A stretch of DNA of 15,399 nucleotides from CAZJGG01 sp964545475 (GTDB lineage: Bacteria > Bacillota > Clostridia > Lachnospirales > JAISER01): NCBI GenBank assembly GCA_964545475.1, contig CAZJGG010000065.1, forward strand, positions 1 through 15,399. The letters run 5' to 3'. How positions within the stretch are numbered: position 1 is the stretch's first letter; every line of letters starts with the position of its first letter. This document shows, in pieces, positions 6,617 to 14,175 of this stretch. A program made the translations under genes and the position numbers. A model generated the notes under the pieces. That model was not told where the DNA came from. It did not search any database and was given only the letters and a program-made list of their open reading frames with translations.

Positions 6617-6679
6617 ATATTATTGAATTTTATAGGACATGCAATTATTATAATAAAAAGACATTTGGAGGGAATTGAT

Positions 6680-7024
6680 GTGATTAGCTTTACAAAAGAA
6701 GACAGGGCGTTAGTTGTAAAAATAGACGGAGATATAGACCACCATACATCTATAGAAATGAAAGACAAAATAGACGATGCTTACAAGAAAATGCGAGCCA
6801 AAAATATTATTTTTGACTTTACATCTGTTTCATTTATGGATAGTTCCGGCATTGGAATGGTAATCGGTAGGTATAAAAATGCAAAACAGCAGGGCGGCCA
6901 AGTTTTTGTCATAAACGTTAACAGCCATTTATCTAAGATTTTTGAAATTTCAGGCTTGCCAAAATTAGTCCGCACTTGCAGTTCTCTCGATGATGCGTTA
7001 AGCACTAAACGTCCAATTAATTAA
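6680..7024 (+). CDS. spoIIAA: Anti-sigma-F factor antagonist SpoIIAA
   Basis: This 114-residue STAS-domain protein starts MISFTKEDRALVVKIDGDID and carries the family signature GDIDHHTS (17-24) and FMDSSGIGMVIGRYK (52-66). By alignment with Bacillus SpoIIAA, the regulatory phosphorylated serine (Ser58 there) is Ser55 here. Dephosphorylated SpoIIAA binds SpoIIAB and frees SigF in the forespore. Phosphorylation by SpoIIAB inactivates it. The start is the GTG at 6680, which has GGAGGG 7 bases upstream and gives the normal family length. The longer frame from 6623 would add a non-homologous, hydrophobic extension. First gene of the operon, 13 bases before spoIIAB. Confidence 0.95.
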   Translation: MISFTKEDRALVVKIDGDIDHHTSIEMKDKIDDAYKKMRAKNIIFDFTSVSFMDSSGIGMVIGRYKNAKQQGGQVFVINVNSHLSKIFEISGLPKLVRTCSSLDDALSTKRPIN

Positions 7025-7037
7025 AGGAGGCATTTTT

Positions 7038-7472
7038 ATGAAACCTGATAATGAAGTATATATGGAAATAGACAGCCTTTCACAAAACGAAAGCTTTGTG
7101 AGAATTGCTGTTTCCGCTTTTATATCGGAACTTGACCCTCTTGTTTCGGAAGTTGTAGACATAAAAACAGCCGTTTCGGAAGCAGTAACAAACGCTATAA
7201 TCCACGGCTATGAAAACAAAGAGGGCAAAATTTACATAAGACTTTTACTTCAAGACAACGAATTAACAATTAATATCAAAGACAACGGCGTAGGCATAGA
7301 AAACATAGAAAAAGCAATGGAGCCGTTATATACATCAAAACCCCATCTGGAGCGGTCTGGTCTTGGTTTTACCGTTATGGAGTCTTTTATGGACAGTATT
7401 TCGGTTGTATCCGAAAAAAACAAGGGCACAGAAGTTACAATGTCTAAAAAAATAAGGCGCAGTAATGTTTGA
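7038..7472 (+). CDS. spoIIAB: Anti-sigma-F factor / SpoIIAA kinase SpoIIAB
   Basis: This 144-residue GHKL-type serine kinase has N-box SEAVTNAIIHGYEN (47-60; Glu48 and Asn52 correspond to the catalytic base and Mg-binding residue), G1 box DNGVGI (82-87), and G2 region ERSGLGFTVMESFMD (105-119). It binds SigF and keeps it inactive, and it phosphorylates SpoIIAA with ATP. A strong AAAGGAGG precedes the ATG. The neighbours are its known partners. There is no sign of truncation. Confidence 0.96.
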   Translation: MKPDNEVYMEIDSLSQNESFVRIAVSAFISELDPLVSEVVDIKTAVSEAVTNAIIHGYENKEGKIYIRLLLQDNELTINIKDNGVGIENIEKAMEPLYTSKPHLERSGLGFTVMESFMDSISVVSEKNKGTEVTMSKKIRRSNV

Positions 7473-7555
7473 TATTTATTGTAAGTACAACAAAATTTCA
7501 TTGTATCGAATTTACATTATTTACTGGTATTGCATGGGTTTTAAGGAGTGAGGGA

Positions 7556-8275
7556 ATGGACAGGACGCTAATGCTTATTCAAGAAGTTCAGCAAGGCAAC
7601 GAGCATAGCAAAGAAACTCTTATAAAAGAAAATGTGGGGCTCATTTGGAGCGTTGTAAAGCGGTTTACAGGCAGAGGATACGAAGCCGAAGACCTTTTCC
7701 AAATTGGGGCAATTGGGCTTCTTAAATGTATAAACAAATTTGACCAACGTTTTGAAGTTAAGTTTTCTACTTATGCCGTCCCAATGATTATTGGCGAAAT
7801 AAAAAGATTTATTCGTGACGATGGCATGATAAAAGTGTCAAGACCCCTTAAAGAAATAGCAATAAAGGCAAAATACGTTCAGGAAGAATTAACAAACAGA
7901 AACGGCGTGCCCCCTACCCTCACCGAGCTTGCCAACGAATTAAATGTTAACATGGAGGATTTGGTGGTCGCTCTTGATGCTTCAAAAGAAGTGGAATCTC
8001 TTTATTCCACAATACATCAAGGGGATGGCGGCGCAATATGCCTTATAGACAAGCTTGACCAGTGCGAAAACGGCGGCGGCGATATGGTTGATTCCATAGT
8101 TCTTAAAGAAATTATATCAAAATTAAAACCAAAAGAACGGCAAATTGTAATGATGCGTTATTTTCATGATAAAACCCAAACGGAGGTGGCAAAAGAAATC
8201 GGTGTATCCCAAGTTCAAGTTTCCCGCATTGAAAAAAAGGTCTTGAAAACCTTGAGGGAAAGTTTGGAAAACTAA
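7556..8275 (+). CDS. sigF: RNA polymerase forespore sigma factor SigF
   Basis: The 239-residue sigma-70 family protein has region 2 at about 20-95 (ENVGLIWSVVKRFTGRGYEAEDLFQIG and GLLKCINKFD...FSTYAVPMIIGEIKRFIRDDG), region 3 at about 100-170 and region 4 at 186-235, with the helix-turn-helix TQTEVAKEIGVSQVQVSRIEKK-like segment. It directs early forespore-specific transcription after septation and is held by SpoIIAB. The ATG at 7556 has AAGGAG 7 bases upstream. The frame extends upstream to a TTG-less ATG-like start at 7469, but this would add 29 non-conserved residues. It is separated from spoIIAB by 83 bases, an unusually long gap for this operon. The stop codon lies inside the following hairpin. 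Confidence 0.96.
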   Translation: MDRTLMLIQEVQQGNEHSKETLIKENVGLIWSVVKRFTGRGYEAEDLFQIGAIGLLKCINKFDQRFEVKFSTYAVPMIIGEIKRFIRDDGMIKVSRPLKEIAIKAKYVQEELTNRNGVPPTLTELANELNVNMEDLVVALDASKEVESLYSTIHQGDGGAICLIDKLDQCENGGGDMVDSIVLKEIISKLKPKERQIVMMRYFHDKTQTEVAKEIGVSQVQVSRIEKKVLKTLRESLEN

Positions 8276-8330
8276 TAATAGAGGGGCTGTATTACAATCG
8301 ATATTGTATGCAGCCCCTCTATTATTAGTT
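8270..8330 (+). terminator. Long perfect hairpin closing the spoIIA-sigF operon
   Basis: AACTAATAATAGAGGGGCTG (8270-8289) is exactly complementary to CAGCCCCTCTATTATTAGTT (8311-8330), a 20-bp perfect stem. The 21-base loop contains a nested ACAAT/ATTGT stem. The sigF TAA (8273-8275) is in the left arm. The T-run is poor (GTTTTAG), so this may be a stability or bidirectional terminator hairpin shared with the convergent gene at 8364-8717. Confidence 0.75.
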
Positions 8331-8363
8331 TTAGACCAACGCCCGTTTCATAAATCACAGTGT

Positions 8364-8717
8364 CTATGTATTATACAATGTATTATACATTAAAATGTGT
8401 AATGCAATTATTATAAAAATCAAAGAAAAGAAAACGTATTTAAACTTTCTATTTAAGAAGAATCTTTTATTTAATTTTTTACTAAAACAATAAAATAATA
8501 TATATATGGCGAAATAAATAATAAATGGCGAAAGGCTAAAAAACAGCAAATTTATTGACCTTTGAGTATTCATAAGCAGAAAAAACAACGAAAGAAACAG
8601 TGTTATTAATAACCCAACTATTGGCTGGTAAATAATAAATGTTTTGAAATTTTGATTTACGTCAATATCTCCTTTTTTGCACTGCTTATGTTCAATATTA
8701 CCTTCATTATTAACCAT
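8364..8717 (-). CDS. Small membrane protein of unknown function (117 residues)
   Basis: I do not recognise a family. A hydrophilic N terminus of about 25 residues is followed by three strongly hydrophobic segments (approximately residues 28-48, 53-76 and 92-112), separated by a basic loop with KKLNKRFFLNRKFK. The ATG at 8717 has a GAGGGG site about 9-10 bases upstream, which supports translation. Another ATG at 8724 opens only a four-codon frame. It is convergent with sigF and lies downstream of, and on the same strand as, the next membrane-protein gene, so co-transcription is possible. Confidence 0.6.
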   Translation of the reverse strand: MVNNEGNIEHKQCKKGDIDVNQNFKTFIIYQPIVGLLITLFLSLFFLLMNTQRSINLLFFSLSPFIIYFAIYILFYCFSKKLNKRFFLNRKFKYVFFSLIFIIIALHILMYNTLYNT

Positions 8718-8790
8718 TTACCATTTCCCCCTCTTTAATGCGCTTTGCATAAACCAAGAAGCGTAAAAAATCCGCTTTAATTTATACCCA

Positions 8791-9381
8791 TTAATGGCTT
8801 TTTATAATAGCAGATGCCAGCGCAACTGCCTGAGTCAGCGAACCTAAAATCAAAAGTGCTAAACCGGTATATATTGCAGCAATTAGTTTTCCTGTTTTTC
8901 CCATTCCCGGCAAAACCTTAAAATTCTTTTCAATTAATACATTTTTTTCTTTAAGCATTTTGTAAAACCCATCTACACCCACCGGAGACACAAACCCTAG
9001 CCGCCAAAACGGAATAAAAAAACAGTGTTTTTCTTCCTCTGGGTAATAGAGGTAACAGCCTTTTTTGCTTAAAACAGCCTTGTTTACAGCGGTTAAGTCT
9101 ACGCTTTTCTTTTTACTTAAAATAATATTGTGATAAACCGCCTGAGTTTCGTCATACATAACGTAAAAAAGCTTGTAGCCTATAAAAAAGAAGGCGCAAA
9201 CAACAAAGTAGATAATATACAAAACAATTGTAGCGGTGTAATTAAAGTTATCTGCATAACCGTTTATATTATAAATCATTACTTCCGTTATAATTACAAA
9301 CCTTGCAACTAGCAGAAGCGCAACAAGAATTAAAAAAACTTGCTTAGACATAGACGTGTAATAATACTGTATTTTTTTCAT
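8791..9381 (-). CDS. Membrane protein of unknown function, possible bacterial PH-like domain (196 residues)
   Basis: Two hydrophobic helices near residues 14-35 and 48-72 are followed by a soluble part (about 75-155) rich in beta-type alternation (YVMYDETQAVYHNIILSKK... and CYLYYPEEEKHCFFIPFWRL). A final helix lies at about 168-192. Two N-terminal helices followed by such a domain resemble bacterial PH-domain membrane proteins, but this is a shape-based guess. The start is ATG 9381, which has GAGGAG 7 bases upstream. The longer frame from 9420 would begin before the predicted transcription start. Confidence 0.65.
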   Translation of the reverse strand: MKKIQYYYTSMSKQVFLILVALLLVARFVIITEVMIYNINGYADNFNYTATIVLYIIYFVVCAFFFIGYKLFYVMYDETQAVYHNIILSKKKSVDLTAVNKAVLSKKGCYLYYPEEEKHCFFIPFWRLGFVSPVGVDGFYKMLKEKNVLIEKNFKVLPGMGKTGKLIAAIYTGLALLILGSLTQAVALASAIIKSH

Positions 9382-9423
9382 TTGTTTTCTCCTCGTAAAA
9401 TGGATTTCTCTCTGTTGCATACC

Positions 9424-9452
9424 ATTTTACATTTCCTCAGTATAATTGTAAA
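9424..9452 (-). promoter_or_regulatory. Sigma-A promoter for the 196-residue membrane protein
   Basis: Minus strand TTTACA (9447-9452), 17-base spacer, TAAAAT (9424-9429): five of six matches in each box. Initiation near 9417 gives a leader of about 36 bases. Confidence 0.55.
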
Positions 9453-9517
9453 GCGAAAATTTCTTTGTGCATATTGTATATTTTATCATCAACATTCCCT
9501 ATGGCAACTCTTCGCTC

Positions 9518-9546
9518 TTGACAATCTTTCATAAACATAATATAAT
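9518..9546 (+). promoter_or_regulatory. Perfect sigma-A consensus promoter upstream of spmA
   Basis: TTGACA (9518-9523), 17-base spacer and TATAAT (9541-9546) match the vegetative consensus exactly. Transcription near 9553 leaves about 139 bases before the spmA ATG. I see no open frame of note in that leader, only a short GCAAA/TTTGC palindrome near 9615-9630. Confidence 0.8.
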
Positions 9547-9691
9547 ATGTTCTCAATCAATGACTCAAATTACATAAATGCAGTACAAAACTTTAATTTG
9601 TGGAGGTGCGTTAGCAAAAATCGATTTGCATTTTAGTTAATTCTTCAACAAAAATCAACACATGTAAATCTATTTGGGAGGTAACTTAGTT

Positions 9692-10363
9692 ATGATTAAT
9701 TACATTTGGGTAGGGCTTGTAGTCATTGCCGTTATTGCAGGTATTTTTACTGGCAATATAGTAGCTGTGCAAGAGGCTCTTTTTAATTTTGCCGGTATAG
9801 CTGTTGATATCGTTATCGGGTTAATCGGTGTTATGGTATTTTTTACAGGCTTAATGTCTGTTATGGAAAAGGCTGGCTTATGTGAAAAACTTGGCAAAGC
9901 AATAAGCCCTGTTATGAAACTTCTTTTCCCAGACGTTCCTTCAGACCACCCTGCAATGAGCTCTATGGCACTTTATTTTGCCGCTAACATCTTAGGTATC
10001 GGTAACGCTGCAACACCTTTCGGCTTAAAAGCAATGTCAGACTTACAAACATTAAATAAAACAAAACATATCGCTACAGATGCACAATGTATGCTTCTTG
10101 CTATTAGTACAACTTCAATTACATTAATTCCTGTAACGGTTTTAGCGCTTCGTTCCGCTGTTCAAGTTGAAGGCACATCTGAAGTTGTGGGTCCAATCAT
10201 TCTTGCAACAACTATTTCAACTATTGTAGGCGTTGGTGCAAGTTTAATTTTATCCAAAACAAAAAGATTCAAGCTTGAAAATATAATTGAAAAAGAAAGA
10301 GTTGCGGGAACATTGGAAATTAACGAGCACTACGTTGGCAATGACCCGATCCAACTTAACTAA
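9692..10363 (+). CDS. spmA: Spore maturation protein SpmA
   Basis: This 223-residue polytopic membrane protein is of the nucleoside-recognition (Gate) domain family. The conserved stretch has EKAGLCEKLGKAISPVMKLLFP and SMALYFAANILGIGNAATPFG-type sequence (about residues 60-112), diagnostic of SpmA. In Bacillus, SpmA and SpmB together are needed for spore core dehydration and heat resistance. The ATG at 9692 lies 10 bases after GGAGG. A TTG at 9674 in the same frame overlaps that site and is less likely. SpmB follows after 15 bases, so the two form an operon. Confidence 0.93.
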   Translation: MINYIWVGLVVIAVIAGIFTGNIVAVQEALFNFAGIAVDIVIGLIGVMVFFTGLMSVMEKAGLCEKLGKAISPVMKLLFPDVPSDHPAMSSMALYFAANILGIGNAATPFGLKAMSDLQTLNKTKHIATDAQCMLLAISTTSITLIPVTVLALRSAVQVEGTSEVVGPIILATTISTIVGVGASLILSKTKRFKLENIIEKERVAGTLEINEHYVGNDPIQLN

Positions 10364-10378
10364 GCGGAGGGAAAATAT

Positions 10379-10912
10379 ATGGCAGCTGTTTTAAATACAA
10401 TTTCAACTTATGCAATTCCGTTAATACTTCTTTGTATTCCGTTATATGCTCTTATTAAAGGCGTAAAGGTTTATTCTGTATTTACAGAAGGCGCAAAAAC
10501 AGGTCTTAGCACAGCATTTATGATTATACCTTATTTGGTTTGTATGCTTTGCGCTGTTGGTATGTTCCGTGTTTCCGGCGCAATGGATATGCTTGTAAAC
10601 TTAATTAGCCCTGTAACAAACTTAATCGGCTTACCAGGCGAAGTTTTACCAATGGGTATTATGAGATCCTTCTCTGGCGGCGGCGCAGAAGGCATGATGA
10701 GCGATTTGCTCGCTACATATGGAACACAAAGCCAGATAGGCAGAATCGCTTCTGTTGCTCTTGGCTCAACTGAAACTACATTTTATGTTATCGCAGTTTA
10801 CTTCGGCTGCGTAGGTATTACTAACGTTAGACATTCAATTATCGCGGGCTTGCTTGGAGACTTAGCTTCTTTAGTTGCCGCAGGGGTAATTGTAAATATA
10901 ATGTGGTTTTAA
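10379..10912 (+). CDS. spmB: Spore maturation protein SpmB
   Basis: This 177-residue membrane protein matches the normal family length. It belongs to the Gate domain family, with the conserved GLPGEVLPMGIMRSFSGGGAEGMMSDLLATYG segment (about 94-125) and an STETTFYVIAVYFGCVGI stretch (about 140-157), characteristic of SpmB. GGAGGG lies 7 bases before the ATG. It is the partner of SpmA, translated from the same message. A 164-bp palindromic element separates its stop codon from the probable terminator. Confidence 0.93.
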   Translation: MAAVLNTISTYAIPLILLCIPLYALIKGVKVYSVFTEGAKTGLSTAFMIIPYLVCMLCAVGMFRVSGAMDMLVNLISPVTNLIGLPGEVLPMGIMRSFSGGGAEGMMSDLLATYGTQSQIGRIASVALGSTETTFYVIAVYFGCVGITNVRHSIIAGLLGDLASLVAAGVIVNIMWF

Positions 10913-10929
10913 AATAAAATAAGCTCTAA

Positions 10930-11093
10930 GAGGCTGTTTAGAATCTCGCTTTAGGCGTATTTTTGAGTGATTTTTTTGTTAGGCAAGGAAGCGTGGAACG
11001 TTCATACTGAACAAGGTATGGGCGTTTCACGCTGACGTAGTATAATGAAAAAATAACCAAAAATACGGCTGAATGGAGATTCTAAACAGCCTC
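10930..11093. mobile_element. 164-bp MITE-like palindromic element with TAA target duplication
   Basis: The ends are exact inverted repeats of 18 bp: GAGGCTGTTTAGAATCTC (10930-10947) and its complement (11076-11093). Direct TAA triplets flank it (10927-10929 and 11094-11096). The interior is itself palindromic: GCGTGGAACGTTCATAC pairs with GTATGGGCGTTTCACGC at 14 of 17 positions. There is no coding capacity. Three-base TNA duplications and GAGG-type ends are reminiscent of IS5-group elements, so it may be a non-autonomous derivative; that link is inference. Confidence 0.75.
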
Positions 11094-11104
11094 TAAATAT
11101 TTTT

Positions 11105-11151
11105 GAAAGGATTTTAACCCGACTTAAAGGTTAAAGTCCTTTCTTTTGTTT
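11105..11151 (+). terminator. Rho-independent terminator of spmAB
   Basis: GAAAGGATTTTAACC (11105-11119) pairs with GGTTAAAGTCCTTTC (11129-11143), 15 positions with one G-U, loop of 9 bases, followed by TTTTGTTT. It lies beyond the MITE-like element, so the spmAB message probably carries that element in its 3' untranslated region. Confidence 0.8.
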
Positions 11152-11178
11152 GATTAATTGGTATTTATATGATAAAAT
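11150..11178 (+). promoter_or_regulatory. Candidate promoter of the SpoIID-domain gene
   Basis: TTGATT (11150-11155), 17-base spacer and TAAAAT (11173-11178), the latter preceded by TGA as an extended -10. It starts within the T-run of the previous terminator. A sporulation sigma-factor promoter cannot be excluded. Confidence 0.5.
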
Positions 11179-11226
11179 GTGAAATATTATATTATATATA
11201 TTTGACAAATGCAAAAGGAGTTTGTT

Positions 11227-13656
11227 ATGTACAAAAAATTCACTATTTTTACCATAATTCTATCATTGTTATTTACTTACCCGGCGTTTGGTGAAGTGAT
11301 AGCACCTGAGCCTGATGCCGCTCAAGCTTTTGCTACAGCCGTCGGAGATGACTTGCCGGTTTCCCGAGCGCTTGTGGCAAAAATGCTTTCCCTCGCCCAC
11401 AACGACTTAAACGCAATTATAACTTACGACCGGGAAATTTCCTTCTCTGATACATCATACGAAAAATGGTACGATAAGTTTATTAATGCGGCTTTTATAA
11501 GCGGTTTAATGCAGGGTACAGACGGAAAATTTATGCCGGAACAGCCGATTACATTACGACAATCACAAATCCTTTTGGACTCCTTAGATCCTAAAAATCC
11601 GGTTAAAATTAAAATAACTGATGAAACCGCTAACAAACCTATTTCCTACGCCCTTTGGGTTACGCTATACAAAAAACATCTTGAAAACATAAGCGGAGAT
11701 AAAAAATTAAAAGATGTTTTTAATATTGACGAGCGAGTATTTGTTGTTTTAGCCACTCCGGATAACAACAACAAGCTTACAGGCTTTAATATGATAACAG
11801 ATAAAGGTCCTGTAACATATGAAGGGCTTAACATGAAGCCTTATATTGACAAATCCATTCGAGTTTTACAAAAGGACGGGGATGTAATAGCAATTTTAGC
11901 TATCGAAGACAATTCGCCCACAATTGAAAACGCATATATAGTAAATGCTGATACAACATCAATAACAATTTTTTCCGGCGGCGCTGAAAGAGCTTATAAA
12001 TATACAAAATCACCTCAAAACAGCGCAGGAAAAATATGTGATATCACAATAAACGGCGAAAACGCAAGCAAAGTTGTTTTATACGAGCCAAAAATGAACG
12101 ATGTTGTTAAAATGACAAACCAAAAAGAAATTGAATTTGAAAATAAAGGAACTATACCATATTCCGAAAATATTAAAGTATATTCAACTTCAAGCGGCAA
12201 TGTAAAATGGAAAGCTTTAAAAGACTGGGTGGTTGGTTACGACTTAGGCGACTTTATTTTAAAAGACGGAAAAATAATTGCAGCAGTTATGAAAAAAGCC
12301 CCTCCAACTGATAAAATGCGAGTTGCTATTAATATTAACGGCTTTAAAGGCCTTAACCATGATAATGTAACATTTACCTCCTCTGGCAAATTTACAATGA
12401 AAATCGGCAGTAAAGCAAAAACATTTAATCCCGGAGAAACTCTTGACGTTAAAAAAGAGCTGGGAAGCTCTAAAACCAGAATGTATATTTCCCCTGTTTC
12501 AACCGGTGGAACAATTGCAATTTCCAGCATAAAACGGGAATGGCCTCAAAACCAAAGCCCTGCTTTCAGAGGGGTATTTGAAGTTTCTCGCAACGAAAAC
12601 GGTAAATACAACGTAGTTAACGAAGTTAATATAGACGATTATTTATACGGCGTTGTGCCTAGCGAAATGCTAACAGCGTATGGCGTAGAAGCCGCAAAGG
12701 TTCAAGCCGTTACAGCAAGAAGTTATGCAAAAAACCAAATACTTGCTAACCGCTTCCACCAATACGGTGCAACAGTTGACGATTCCGTTAGCAGCCAGGT
12801 CTACTTACGCATACCCGAAACAGACGTTTCAATAAAAGCGGTTAATGAAACCAAAGGGCAATGCCTAACTTACAAAGGCGAGCCTATAAGCGCTAACTTT
12901 TTCTCCACTTCTTCAGGGGTTACTGCTAACGGCGGCGAAGTTTGGGCAGATTCGGTAACAAAACAGTTCCCTACTGTTACTCATGAATATTTAAAATCCG
13001 TAAAGCAATTTGAGGGCGACAAATACGGAGATTTAAGCAAAGAGGAAAATGCGGCGGCGTTTTTTAAAGCAAAAGATATAAACGCCTTTGATTCAAGCTT
13101 TCCGTGGTTTCGCTGGAGCGTAACAATGACAGGAGCGGAAATTGCGGCAACAATAAACGCCACAATTAAAGGCCGTTACGACATTTCACCACAACTAATT
13201 AAGACTTTACAGCCAAACAACACCTACAGAAGCCGCCCAATTTCCACAATCGGAGATTTAGTTGATTTAGAAGTAACAAAACGGGGCGAATCCGGAAATA
13301 TCATGGAAATGAAAGTAACCGGTACAAAAGCGACGGTTAAAATAATGACTGAATATAACGTCCGTGCGCTAATAAAACCAAGCCAGCAAATAAAGGGCGC
13401 AAAACCTATAGTAACAACTAAAAAAGACGGCTCAACAAACAACAACTACTCAATAATGCCAAGCGCTTTTTACACAATGGATAAAAAGACAAATGGAAAC
13501 GGCGTTGTAACTAGTGTAACATTTTACGGCGGAGGTAACGGTCACGGCGCAGGCATGAGCCAAAACGGTGTAAAAGGAATGATAGATAAAGGTTATACCT
13601 TTGAAAAAATATTACAGCACTATTACCCCGGAACAGAAATCTCTAATTTACAATAA
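11227..13656 (+). CDS. Secreted SLH-domain plus SpoIID/LytB-domain protein
   Basis: This 809-residue protein has a signal peptide (MYKKFTIFTIILSLLFTYPAFG, cut near residue 22). Residues about 44-118 form an S-layer-homology-like module (VSRALVAKMLSLA..., WYDKFINAAFISGLMQGTDGKFMP, ITLRQSQILLDSL). A long middle region (130-440) is unassigned. A SpoIID/LytB domain follows at about 450-800, with VNIDDYLYGVVPSEM, VQAVTARSYA and the terminal GHGAGMSQNGVKGM motif (about 772-785). By family knowledge the Glu in PSEM (E480) is the catalytic residue of SpoIID, a lytic transglycosylase acting on denuded glycan. LytB members stimulate amidase CwlB. The start is ATG 11227, since AAAAGGAG ends 6 bases before it. 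Whether it is the engulfment SpoIID or a vegetative wall paralogue cannot be told from sequence; SLH anchoring favours the latter. Confidence 0.85.
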   Translation: MYKKFTIFTIILSLLFTYPAFGEVIAPEPDAAQAFATAVGDDLPVSRALVAKMLSLAHNDLNAIITYDREISFSDTSYEKWYDKFINAAFISGLMQGTDGKFMPEQPITLRQSQILLDSLDPKNPVKIKITDETANKPISYALWVTLYKKHLENISGDKKLKDVFNIDERVFVVLATPDNNNKLTGFNMITDKGPVTYEGLNMKPYIDKSIRVLQKDGDVIAILAIEDNSPTIENAYIVNADTTSITIFSGGAERAYKYTKSPQNSAGKICDITINGENASKVVLYEPKMNDVVKMTNQKEIEFENKGTIPYSENIKVYSTSSGNVKWKALKDWVVGYDLGDFILKDGKIIAAVMKKAPPTDKMRVAININGFKGLNHDNVTFTSSGKFTMKIGSKAKTFNPGETLDVKKELGSSKTRMYISPVSTGGTIAISSIKREWPQNQSPAFRGVFEVSRNENGKYNVVNEVNIDDYLYGVVPSEMLTAYGVEAAKVQAVTARSYAKNQILANRFHQYGATVDDSVSSQVYLRIPETDVSIKAVNETKGQCLTYKGEPISANFFSTSSGVTANGGEVWADSVTKQFPTVTHEYLKSVKQFEGDKYGDLSKEENAAAFFKAKDINAFDSSFPWFRWSVTMTGAEIAATINATIKGRYDISPQLIKTLQPNNTYRSRPISTIGDLVDLEVTKRGESGNIMEMKVTGTKATVKIMTEYNVRALIKPSQQIKGAKPIVTTKKDGSTNNNYSIMPSAFYTMDKKTNGNGVVTSVTFYGGGNGHGAGMSQNGVKGMIDKGYTFEKILQHYYPGTEISNLQ

Positions 13657-13707
13657 ATAGCATACAAATGCAGAATATTTTAATAAGTCGCTACGAATAA
13701 TAAATTC

Positions 13708-14100
13708 ATGATATTACGATTTTTAATTTATGGATTTATCGGTTGGTGCATGGAGATTATTTGGACAGGGTTTCATTCTTTCCTGAAAAAGGACTATAAA
13801 CTTACAGCCAACACATCAATTTGGATGTTTTTTATATATGGGCTCGGCATTTTTTTAGAACCTGTTTGCGATTCATTAAATCCGCTTCCGGTTATTTTTA
13901 GGGGAGGTGTATATGTCGTTTGTATATTTACTGTTGAATATATAACCGGTGGACTATTGAAAAAAGCAAAAATTTGCCCTTGGGACTATTCCCATAGTAA
14001 GTTTCATTACAAAGGAGTTATCCGGTTCGATTATGCACCTGCATGGTTTGCCGCCGGGCTGATATTTGAACGGATTTATCATTTAACCAAAGCATTATAG
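13708..14100 (+). CDS. Small CmpB-type (putative ABC-transporter type IV) membrane protein
   Basis: This 130-residue protein has three or four hydrophobic segments and conserved features of the clostridial putative ABC-transporter type IV (CmpB, PF06541) family: an early FIGWCMEIIW, a central RGGVYVVCIFTVEYITGGLL and the late CPWDYSHSKFHYKG. The molecular role of the family is not established despite its name. The ATG at 13708 has no good ribosome site in front (AAT-rich only), so either translation is weak or the true start differs. It follows the SpoIID-domain gene by 51 bases with no visible terminator between, so read-through is likely. A strong terminator follows. Confidence 0.6.
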   Translation: MILRFLIYGFIGWCMEIIWTGFHSFLKKDYKLTANTSIWMFFIYGLGIFLEPVCDSLNPLPVIFRGGVYVVCIFTVEYITGGLLKKAKICPWDYSHSKFHYKGVIRFDYAPAWFAAGLIFERIYHLTKAL

Positions 14101-14129
14101 CTATTTACTATATAGCTTATAAGGAACGT

Positions 14130-14165
14130 AAAAACGAGAGAAAGCAAATGCTAACTCTCGTTTTT
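14130..14165 (+). terminator. Rho-independent terminator
   Basis: AAAAACGAGAG (14130-14140) pairs perfectly with CTCTCGTTTTT (14155-14165), 11-bp stem, 14-base loop with a nested AGC/GCT, and T-runs on both strands. It ends the transcript carrying the SpoIID-domain and CmpB-type genes. Confidence 0.85.
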
Positions 14166-14175
14166 GTTTACTTTA

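Noticed and set aside
6623..6679. TTG at 6623 as the spoIIAA start
   Set aside because: It adds 19 non-homologous residues, has no ribosome site, and overlaps the promoter region. The GTG at 6680 is supported by GGAGGG.
7469..7555. ATG at 7469 as the sigF start
   Set aside because: It overlaps the spoIIAB stop, adds 29 non-conserved residues and lacks a ribosome site, while the ATG at 7556 has AAGGAG.
8364..8420. TATTATACA-like tandem repeats after the sigF hairpin
   Set aside because: Only two short AT-rich units, within the C-terminal coding end of the small membrane protein. They are below what would be meaningful in this composition.
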